A DNA stretch of 64,000 nucleotides from Lepas anatifera (Eukaryota > Arthropoda > Thecostraca > Lepadidae), in NCBI GenBank assembly GCA_034440635.1, contig JAOTON010000213.1, positions 248,001-312,000 on the forward strand, written 5' to 3'. Below the pieces are notes generated by a model. It made no database searches, was not told the DNA's origin, and saw only the letters and a list, made by a program, of their open reading frames with translations. Below are positions 36,140 through 45,955 of the stretch, piece after piece (position 1 is the first letter of the stretch; each line of letters starts with the position of its first letter). A program made the translations under genes and the position numbers.

Positions 36140-37230
36140 GTGATTGAGCAGTATCCTCAGGTAGCCAGCTGTTATTGATAATACTGTATCTGCACCCAGT
36201 TCGTGTACTAATCGGGCGTTACCCGCTGTAGCGCCGCGTCAGAGGTACGAGTCGGTGATTGATAAGGGATTATTTATATATTTTAGGAACGTGCATTGAT
36301 CTATATATCTATGATAGAAGTGATAACAGTTGTGTGTACGTTTGGTTTTTTACATGTGTTTTTTGTGATTTGGATGTCCCTTGCGCAAAAACATTTAAAA
36401 ACCTAAAAAATAGCGGGGAGTGGTGTGGCCCATAATATTTGCTATACATTTTTCTTCTTTGTTTTTCTTCGTAAAGTAAATGGGCACATGGGAAAGGGAA
36501 GGGCACTCCTGCATACCCAACAATGGGCAGGGGCAAAATTTTATGCGTGATCTGTACATTTTGTGTTGCGTAGTTTGTTGCCGCCGTAAACTTATCAGTT
36601 ATGTATGCTAGTCAAATCAAACTGTTGGCTTCCCTGTTATGTATAGTAGTGTGACCTTTGTACACAGTGTCCTATTTTTGGTGCATCTGAACAAGAAGCG
36701 AAGTATTCGTCATATATTTATCGTGACGAACGGCTCAGTGGCTGAGACTGCGTTAGTGCGCAAACCATGAAAGAATACGTCTGGAAATGAACGCGACACC
36801 ACACAAATTATGTGCACGGTGTTACGATTTCGTTTAGCATTTGTATACCGTCGATTCTCAGCTCACCTATATCATGATTAAATGTATGATTATGGATTGC
36901 GATATTTCATTTGGAAATGTCTGCCGAGATGGTGCTGAATTAAATAGTCTTTCCGAAAAATTGCGCTCAATGTGATGTCAAAGGAGCTTCTTCGCTGCCG
37001 TGATGAATATAAATCACTGCATTGGTACATAAATTTTGTTCCACGGTATTTACCTAAGCATTTTAACACAAATTATATCGTTTTCTGGTGAAGTTGCTAC
37101 ATCTTCGAAAGAAAATGCCTCCCACGTTTGTTGTGTTGTGCCCTGATTTAGCTTGAAAAATTTGAGAAAATGCCTGAAAATAAATATCCATTGAAAAATG
37201 TTCCCGCTGAACATATGGCTGGTAGTTATG
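36140..37230. other. Non-coding, nothing recognised
   Basis: May include the 3' part of the transposon that carried the transposase, but no terminal repeat was recognised. Confidence 0.35.
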
Positions 37231-38431
37231 TTAACACGCGCATTGACGGGGGGCGGGTACCCGCCCCCTCGGGTTTTTCGGAGACAGCAGAAAAACGGCG
37301 GCGCGTAGCGCCACCGTACTTGGCATTTTTACAACTTCTGTGAAAATTTTAAGGTTAGGTCATCTCAGGTCAGATCACCAGTACAGGTCGTGACCTGACC
37401 TCAAAAAAGTTTAAGATAGTATAAGTCGGAGCAGGGTGAACTTATCCGATTGAAACTCATCACATAATGGGCCCACCTAGTTTTCTAAAATATTTTCCGG
37501 TATTTTTGATATCGATGACCTAAGGTCAGGTACAAGGCATGACCTCTCCGTTGGAAATACATGGGAAAAATGTTTTTTACTGAATAAATCAGTAAGGGAT
37601 GGTGATAAAGCGTTCATTCTAGTTGCATTAGACTCACCTTGTCTTTGCGGTTCTAATAATATAAATTTTATATAATTTGACCTTGACCTGACCTCAGGTC
37701 AGGTCAAATCCTTGATTTGACCTAGCAAGGTCAAATCATATATCATTCGATTCGGCTTGCTACGAGGATTCCTATAGTTTAAAAGTAGTTTTGCTTCTAT
37801 CTTTACTTGTTCAGATGTAATGGCCGAAAACCTTAATTTATATGTTATCCCTAGGACGGCCAGTGTGCAAAGTATGACATTTTTGACGAGATCTCGTTGG
37901 TGCGAGTGCACTTGGGGACAGAAGCGAGTGTGCGAATTTTACCAACCTGGTGCGAATTTGTGAGACTGGTGCAAAGAAGGTGACACTGAAAACCAAACAA
38001 ATAATGGCTAGGTGGTTATAAAGATACAGGAGGGGGCCTTATGAAAAGTCCTCAACTAACTAACTAACTAATAAGAGAGATAGCATTGCATCTTGTGGGT
38101 AGGAATGGGTGCGTTTTTCTCCCTGGTATATGGAAGATTGGTGCGAATTTTTGGTGGCTGGCGGTGCGAGAATTTTAGATGACTGGTGCGACTCGTCTGG
38201 CCTGCTGCCATACTTCGCAGACTTGTAGGACGGCATGTTTCAACCTCTCGTGACCTTAAATGTGACCTGACCAAAAATGGTTCAAATATTTTCGATAAAG
38301 AAATAGATGGGCTACCCAACGATTTACCGTTTTTCGCTACCTACCGTGGTTCTCGAGATCTTAGGGGGGCGGGTACCCACCCCCCTCGTCAAGGTGAAGG
38401 TGGCTCAGACCCCCGTCAAAGCGCGTGTTAA
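37231..38431. mobile_element. TTAA-flanked family A element copy 3, split by a miniature element
   Basis: Left TTAACACGCGCATTGACGGG at 37231 and, in reverse from 38431, TTAACACGCGCTTTGACGGG. Without the 365-bp insert plus 9-bp duplication it is about 830 bp, close to copy 2 (863 bp). It contains a near-perfect palindrome of AGGTCA half sites around 37680-37710. Confidence 0.9.
37852..38234 (+). mobile_element. Miniature element with 9-bp target duplication
   Basis: 365 bp (37861-38225) flanked by TAGGACGGC at 37852-37860 and 38226-38234. The uninterrupted family A copy at 21.62 kb has only one such block ('tatgacggctag'), confirming insertion. The termini CAGTGTGCAAAGTATG / CAAGTCTGCGAAGTATG are inverted repeats. 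It has no coding capacity. Confidence 0.85.
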
Positions 38432-38985
38432 ATTAGGAGACATTAAAATTGTATTGAAAATTTCCCGCAAGGTCATTTTCATTTCCGCTGGGGGCTAGAG
38501 GGTAAGATGCTCCAACGACAGAACACTTGTGCCAATGAGCGCCGCCACGGCACCTAGAATTAGGGGGGCAAACCCATTTCTGCCTCTCCTAGGTGGGAAC
38601 TAATATTTTTTGCTCTACAGACCTTGTGTAAACATCTCTTTCAGTGCTTGTCAGACCTAGTATAAAGCTACATCTCCAAGAACATGATCGCTCTCCGGGG
38701 CGAGGGGGAGCGAATATTTTTTACTCTACAGACCTAGCGTAAACACTTTTCAAAAATTTCTCCGGCGTTTTGGGGGACCAAAAGATAGTTTGGTCCCCCT
38801 CCAACGCTTTGGGGGGCGATGGTCCCTCCGATACACATCAACTCTACAGCACAACCCCTGGCCATCCTCGGCGCTCATAGATTCTGATCTAAATGCACCT
38901 TTTTCCCCCTACAATAGAAAACCTGGATCAGCCATTGTATGTTTCTGTTCAGAGCACCATAGTCTACACACTTGAAACACTAAAA
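38432..38985. other. Non-coding, nothing recognised
   Basis: No supported feature. Confidence 0.35.
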
Positions 38986-38989
38986 CGGG

Positions 38990-39235
38990 TCTTCACTCCT
39001 ACGCGTCGGAAAAAGGGGGCCAGGGGACCTGGCCCCCCACTTTTCGGCCAAAAATTTCCTGATCTCAGTAAAAATTAGGAAAACCGGACATTCTTATATC
39101 CAGCCGCTGCTGAAGGCTACGAGGGGCCCAAATTCGAAGAGTTTTTGGTCCTGATGTTGAAAGTTTTTGTCAGCATCAGGTTGAAGTTTGGCTGGCCCCC
39201 CCCCACTTTTTTCCGGTGGCGACACTTATGTCTTC
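38990..39235. mobile_element. hAT-type miniature element, second copy
   Basis: Diverged relative of the element at 994-1230: shared AAAACCGGA(C/T)ATTCTTATA, CCAGCCGCTGC and the right terminus CCGGTGGCGACACTTATG at about 39214-39232. The left terminus and target duplication are not recognisable. Confidence 0.65.
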
Positions 39236-39695
39236 AATGTCCTTACTTTACCAAGCCGAGCCCATTACAGCCTTCGGGGTACCGCCGGACAGATTTTCAT
39301 CTCTAGTTGGGTTCTAAAGTGACTCAACGGCAATTTGCATTACTCCCGGCCGGCTCCTGGGTTTGTTTTGCAAAACTCGAACAGAGGTGTGTTGGACTGC
39401 TGGCAACCTACAAACTCTTTTGTGGTGCGCAGGAGCAATTCTGCATATTACGGGCTCGCTGCCGTCTGCATTCTATAAAATACGATATTGCGCGTGCGCG
39501 CTACAGAAAAACCTGCCAGTCCGCCTGCAGCCGAACACATTTCCGGTTAGTTCGGGTCGGACCGTAGGTAGAGGTTTAAATCTTTTTTTCAAATCTTTCT
39601 TGTGGGATAAATTTGTAAAATTAATGACAAAAAAAGTGTAAAAATACATTCTGAATACAAATACATAATATGAGAAACATCAAAACACAATTTTA

Positions 39696-39709
39696 GTAAC
39701 CATGGCAAC
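39696..39709. promoter_or_regulatory. RFX X-box palindrome
   Basis: GTAACCATGGCAAC is an ideal X-box (GTNRCC, AT spacer, RGYAAC), the binding site of RFX factors that drive ciliary genes in animals. Presence is seen; function is inferred, since no exon was recognised next to it. Confidence 0.5.
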
Positions 39710-40311
39710 GAGAAAAGACTGTCCCTGGCTAGTGATGGAGTGCTGGGTTTAATACTCTAACTGCTATTGATAAATATTTCGATAATTGTGATGTGGCCTC
39801 CCAAAAAATTGGTCGAAGATGCAAAAATGATTATTGGTTTCAGGATCAGGATTTTTCAAATATCAAGAAACCACAATAAAAATTTTTTCGCGTATCTCCC
39901 TTTAAGAAGCAGTGAGGGGCTCAGTCATTTTCTGACGATTTCTGACAAAAAGGAAGGGGGGACCGAACACGCCCAATTTTGGCAATGTGCACAGTCCCTA
40001 TCTGCTGCTGTAGAGCATCAAAATATATAATGTGACAAAAGTTTTCCATTACTCAAGCATTGACATCGTGAAACATGGAATTTTCACAAATATAGCGCTA
40101 TGGGGCAAGGTGGGCATGGCGTGAAAAATTTCACCACCTTAAATATCATACTAGATATCGTTGGTTTTGGCACCATTCATTGTTATACCTATTAGATATC
40201 ATCACAGGCCGGGTGAAGGATCACAAATACATACCTAATTTGTGACATTCTAACAAAAATTGTGATTTTACCGAGAGCAAGTCCCAATAACTGTCTTTCG
40301 GCCTTTCTATC

Positions 40312-40678
40312 GAAGCAATCAGTGCCAGATCCTGGGGCGGTGGCAGAAAAGGAATTTGCCCCCTCCTAAACGGAATAGTTTTTTGCCCGGCTTCTTTTTT
40401 AGTTTATAACAAGGTTTTGGTGCTTCAACTCTGAATTTCAAGCAGACCCAGTCGTCTTCAGTGTAAACATTAGGGCCTTGGATAGCAAAAACAAACTGAA
40501 AGATGTGGGTACACCCTTCATCCGGTAACTTTTTTTGCTTTTCGACTTGGGTTTATATACCCCGAAATCCTTCTGTATAGTTAAATTGAGGGAAAATATT
40601 CCACCGCGGGTCATTTTTAGCTTTCGACATTTGCTTGCACCCCCAAACCGACCGGCTAGATCCGCCAGTGGAAACAAT
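40312..40678. mobile_element. hAT-type miniature element with 8-bp TSD
   Basis: 351 bp (40320-40670) between GAAGCAAT (40312-40319) and GAAACAAT (40671-40678), an 8-bp duplication with one change. The ends are inverted: CAGTGCCAGATCC at the left and CACTGGCGGATCTAGCC in reverse at the right. It is the same end type as the element at 53426-53633. Confidence 0.75.
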
Positions 40679-40679
40679 G

Positions 40680-41530
40680 CATCGTCAAATGTTTCAACGC
40701 TTGTGTTTGCTCAACGCAGCTACGCCTTTTGTGCAAACATTAATTATATAAGGTATATCAATGCAAAAACCCGCTTACTCCACCCATTAGGACAAGATGG
40801 ACTTTTACAGCATTCTTCGCCAAAGGTTATTGCTCCGAGGAATAAGCACTGAGCGCAATGTGTTTGAGGGCAGGGATACATACATATTCACCAAAGCTTC
40901 AGGCCCACCACGTTAAAAGTCGGTGAGATAATAACCCTCACACACAACTATACCCGTATTACCACATTCCCTAAATACGTCCCTTTCACTGAATGATGCA
41001 GCCCACGCACGGGAAAGTCATTGAAATTTCGTTGAAAAAGACTCAACATCACCATTTCAGTTACTTAAACACGCCTGTCAAAGCAGACCTACCTCATATT
41101 CAGCAGACCAGCTCTTCATTTTTGTGTCTGCGAAATTTTCTACTCCCTACAATTTGTCACACTTCCATCCTCAAACCGAAACGTATCCAGCGTTTGGGTA
41201 AGCATCCCTTTTCAAGAAAGCACATCGCGCACACCACATCCGCCAAAATAGGACACCAACTTTCAGCACGCACTCAGCGATGCGGACACTTTATCAATTA
41301 CACATCACCCCACAACTCAGCTCACACGACTGAGGGCCTTGGACTGAGGCAGAATAAGTCGGCTTTGTGTCACCAGCCAATCAGAGTCCGAGGCTGTGCT
41401 CGTGCAGTTCGCCCGAGGTCAGCGCGAGGGGTCACAGCCGGCGGCAACATCAGAGGCACCGCCCGCCACCGGCTCTACTGAAGCGGAGGCGTGCCCTGAA
41501 GGGATGGAACAGCGTCGCCGCTGAAGCGTC
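40680..41530. other. Non-coding, possibly promoter sequence
   Basis: No exon recognised. The end of the stretch (41370-41530) is GC-rich with a CCAATCAG box at about 41378 and leads into the X-box at 41538. Confidence 0.35.
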
Positions 41531-41537
41531 GGGAGAC

Positions 41538-41551
41538 GTTGCCATAGCAAC
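41538..41551. promoter_or_regulatory. RFX X-box palindrome
   Basis: GTTGCCATAGCAAC is a perfect inverted X-box, in a GC-rich context about 160 bp from a CCAAT box. X-boxes of ciliary genes lie close to transcription starts, so a start site nearby is plausible. A downstream coding exon was not identified. Confidence 0.6.
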
Positions 41552-41559
41552 AGTGAAAG

Positions 41560-42840
41560 ACGAAACAAATCGGGCACCATTAGCAGGCAGAAGCCTTGTG
41601 TTGAGATCCCAAATACTTGTTTTCATTGTAATGACATTGAACTAAACAACGGCACACAGTTATGATTCGGAGCTGTCGATTCGAACGGCTACAAAACCTG
41701 TTCGCCATCAAATAATGCTGCCGAATTGATGACACGTCAGCATGCACCTACCAAATGCTTAGTGACGTCAATGGCGCGTCACTTTTACGCATGCAGGCAA
41801 TGATATCAAGACTAAGCGGCAGTCTGTGTCGTCGACTTACATTTGTCCTTGACCATGCACAGATATCTGTCATGCTCTCCGTACTAGAGGCTTGCACCTG
41901 CCGTATTCTCCCGAAAATCGTGGGCACCCGTCTCCCGTTGTTGTTGTGGTCGGATTCGAATGCAGAATTAGATGACCCTTAAGGCTCCGTCCCGGTAGTT
42001 TTTCTCCCTGGCCGCAGAACATCGGCGTGCAGCGAGATCGGGCTTAGAAGTTGGCTGTCACTTGATCTTTTTCGCACCTTTCTCGGAACTTAATTCGAGG
42101 TTATTTCAAGTTAGGTCACCAACCTAGTTTGATATTAAATTCGTGCTCATGAAGATGCTCATTAACAGCTTCAACACACATTATTTTGTGCGTACAGGTA
42201 TCGAGATCTATTGCTATCCTTGTGAAAAGAATAGTTACATAACATACGAATAATTTGTTTTCGCCATAAGTGACGTAAAGTGACTGCCCAAGGACCGTCT
42301 ATAAATCAGCAACATGGGCCAGACCAGAATGAGTTTCGGTGTTCCTGGCTTCAATGAGAAGTGCGTCCTCTGACGCACCTCTCAACGAAGCGGATCCAGG
42401 ACAGGAGACCAGACCATCCAGCGCTCCCACACTGTGCTCTGGCGCCCCCTCAAACCCCTGAAACAGGAAAATGGGCCCTCATCGCGATGCAGACATTGGA
42501 GCCAGTACAATGCGGTCCGGCAACCCTCTGACCAATCGCACCTCAGGAAATTGCGCCCCTAGGTCAAGTGTCGCGCTAAGACCGAACCGCCCCCTCTCAA
42601 GGTAAAAAAAAATCATGGATCCGAAAATGATGCCACTGAGCTTACCAATGATTTAGTGATACTCCCCAGAAGATAAAAAGAATTTGCGTGAAATCTGAAT
42701 TACAGCTAGGTTGTCCCAAAACTGCAACTACGCGAGCGCCTCTGCTGCCAAGAAACTCAGCGTTTGTTTCGATTTAAAATAGTATTGAAGAATGCACGAT
42801 AAATATATATCAATCGACACAGCGCACGTGGTGTCGTTCT
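41560..42840. other. Non-coding, nothing recognised
   Basis: No supported exon. An open frame of 75 codons at 41755-41982 has no motif. Confidence 0.35.
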
Positions 42841-42849
42841 GTGCCGCAG

Positions 42850-43145
42850 GCAACCAATCAGGTGGCTCTCTGCCGCAGGCAGCCAATCAGGTGCGAAGCC
42901 TGGCCGCTCTCATCCAATCCGGATCATGATCAACTTGAATCGAAACCGACACGCGCCGGGCCACCACAGCGCATCAGATGGTTACAGGACCACCGCATCA
43001 TACACCCACCACTCTGCCACAAAACCCTCGGCACTCCGGTCCTCTACATACTTCATCGTTTCACGACCTAAACCCGGGCGCATTAACCACCAATCAGAGG
43101 CGTTTCTTTACACAGGCAAATCACACAGTCCGCCCGCCAATCACC
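42850..43145. promoter_or_regulatory. Cluster of CCAAT boxes
   Basis: Five CCAAT motifs lie within 300 bp (about 42854, 42890, 42914, 43091 and 43138), three as the full NF-Y form CCAATCAG. Two sit in a local duplication of 'ctgccgcaggcarccaatcaggtg'. A promoter is possible, but no TATA box, initiator or exon could be tied to it. Confidence 0.35.
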
Positions 43146-43149
43146 GACC

Positions 43150-45730
43150 GATCACGAAATTAAGACTTTCTACACATGCCTCGTGGTCTAATATCATAGG
43201 CGTACTCTCGTGCAATCGATTCTCAAACCACCCCCAAACCAGTGAGCCTTATTCCGAACAATTTACTGACGTCTCGCCATCAAGTCTTATTACAAACACA
43301 CCCCACCGCGTCATCATATCGATATCAAAAGCTCTCAGCTTCTTCAGACTCGAACTCCATCTATACATTTCGTATCCGTCCGCAACTGCTGTATAAAATA
43401 CACAGTTTTACACGCCTCCACACTGCTCGACAAGCTCGCGTTAACACCGCTGGGCACCGCTCCCAAATTATCAAGGTCAAGACAGGGGATACAGATGGTT
43501 TGAGGGGTCACAAGATCAACCACGTGTTGCTGGGGTGGAAATGGTAACGACACCAGAACCCAGTTTGTTTCGTATTCACCCTGTTTTCTTTGAGATGGTC
43601 AATGGTTTCAAGATAACCTAAAAAGCATTACTTGGTCAACATAAATCCTACGATTTCCGAAACAGACTTGCTTACAACTGTTCGCAAAAAGCTTTCAGAA
43701 TAGCAGAGTTCAGTTTAAACTCGGCAAAATTTAACCAGCTACTCAGTCTGTTTGTGTCCACGTCAATTCGTGCTTCGTGGAGCACACACCTCTACTCTTG
43801 ACAAAAGCGCTCAATACGTGAAGTGAAGAGGTGGAAAAGTGTAAAACTGTCTTGTACTTCTCGTACGAAGTTTAAAAATAGCATCACCGACCAATCTCAC
43901 GGCAACAAGCACTCAGAAACAAAACCAACTATTACTTACCACCGAACTGCGGCGTTATCAGAGAACCAAGGCGTGGTCGTGCAGATGGGACGTTTTGCGC
44001 GATAAGAGAAATACTACAAAAAAACAATACGTTTCCACAAAGTGAGGGTCCAGCAAAATCCCGTCTTAAAACCGAGCGGTGCTGGTGAGAATTGATCCTG
44101 CAACCCTTAGATGACTGTGGTCACCCAGCTGGCCAGGCCCTACCGCTTACGCCCTTAAATGACCACAAGAGCAATAGATAGCAGCTAATACTGTTTCCTC
44201 CGATATTTAACACGGTGCTGGGAGTGAGCCGGCAAGGACGTCTTCAGTGAATTCAGATACAATAGACGTTAGTCGATGAGTACAATAAAGTGGTGCGGGC
44301 AAAAAGACACTTAAAAGAGTCATTGATTTCGGGTGTTAGTGAAATCAGTAACCTGTTGAATATGACTCAAATCGAGTGGTTATTTTCCTCCTAAACTGAG
44401 GCCGCTCACAATATCTTCCAATCTAGGCCCGGGTAAAACACGCCCGTAAGCGATAATGATGTTCTGGGCGAACATAATGAAGCACACCGCACACAAAGCG
44501 TGCATTCCACAGAGCCACACTCACGGTGTAACGGTGGGAGACCATCGCACAGGATTACAAACGCACGGTGAACACCATCCAGAGATATCATTGGTCGACA
44601 CTGGTCGACAACGCTGACAATAGCAACGTCAGCTGGCAGCGAACATTCAAAGGCATCGTCCGATATACGGAACAAAGGCGTGGGGTAGAAACATTTCGCC
44701 CCGCACCCTGGTAGGTTGGGGAGTGGGTCATGCATCACCAGAGTACCAGCACACCTCGAGAATGGGACGAAAATGTTTGAAATGATCATAAAACAGGTTT
44801 AGCCTGCTTGCAGTGCTGGCTGTTGCGAATCACTGAAGCGTTAGGCGCTGATTCCTATCCGGTGGTGTGGTTTGAAGCGAACATAGGTACCTAGGTAATA
44901 TACGGGGCACTACTTGGTACAAAGGCTGCAGTTTACAGGCAGAAAAATATACATCAAAATCAAAAGTCTTTCCCGCTTTTCATTAAAAACACACCAACGA
45001 TCTTTCCCAAAAATAACCCGTCATTTTAAGATAAAACGTTCTTGAAAATAATACCCAGACATTTTGAGCCCCGATAAACGCCCACTGCAGCGTTGGTGCA
45101 CCCTCCACCCCCTTCTCCCTCCACTATCATCACAGTTACATCGCAAAAATAGAGTGATATCAAATGCTGAGGCTTGGAATTACTCAATAGTTACCACATT
45201 CGATAGATCAACCAAGAGTTAAAATTGATCAAATATGCAGGCAGGAGCCATGGAATAATAAAATGAATTGATCGAATTTAAGTGTCATCCCCAGATTTTT
45301 TCACTGGTAAGCTTTGAATCATGTAATCTGGGAAGAACTTGCAGCATGAGTGATCCATCCTAACCCCCAGCAAACACCCATAGAAACCAAGTACGCAAAT
45401 ATCTAACTGGCATGAGCGGGGAAACTACATTACCAAGATGGGGCAGACTGAAAATATTCAACGCCAAAAAAAAAATCATTTAAACATTTCCTCCCCTGTA
45501 AGACTAGTCCGACCTAACCCGATCTCCCAGCACATACAGGAATTCAAGGAGGCACCTTCCGCCGAAATACAAGGGGCTCCCCGGAGAACATATCAAATAC
45601 ACCCTTTTCCATAGCGACTTGAATAGGGATGGCTGAACTTCCGCCATAACGCGCAGAAGCACACGCACTGTTCACACGCGCTGAACACAATCATTGGCGG
45701 TACGCTCAGTTTTCTCCGTCGCAACAGCAG
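43150..45730. other. Intergenic, nothing recognised
   Basis: AT-moderate sequence, several open frames up to ~156 codons without motifs. It is probably the region 3' of the ubiquitin protease gene. Confidence 0.35.
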
Positions 45731-45736
45731 CGCCAA

Positions 45737-45955
45737 TCAAAGCCGGGACTCTCCCGCCCCGCCGGCGGGAGAGCACCGACCGCCGGTCACTTTCTTCATA
45801 CTGCCATCTAGCGGCGGAGTCACACGTTTGAGCTTCGCAGAGGCGTCACCAGTGGCGCCAGCGTCGGCGACGAATATTTGAATGCGGTCGCCGTAGAGTG
45901 TCGAGTCGCCGTTCACAACAGGTTTGTCGGAGTGGTTCTTGCCAATCACAATCAC
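45737..45955 (-). CDS. Candidate USP 3' exon
   Basis: After the acceptor CTATTTCCAG a phase-0 frame reads VIVIGKNHSDKPVVNGDSTL, YGDRIQIFVADAGATGDASA, KLKRVTPPLDGSMKKVTG and ends with TGA at 45737. The phase fits exon h (ATG|). The text is protein-like, but I do not recognise it as a USP31/43 tail, so it may be an alternative last exon or belong to another gene. Confidence 0.5.
   Translation of the reverse strand: MIVIGKNHSDKPVVNGDSTLYGDRIQIFVADAGATGDASAKLKRVTPPLDGSMKKVTGGRCSPAGGAGESRL

Noticed and set aside
40993..41481. 162-codon open frame upstream of the X-box
   Set aside because: No motif, and overlapping frames are also open; more likely promoter/leader sequence.
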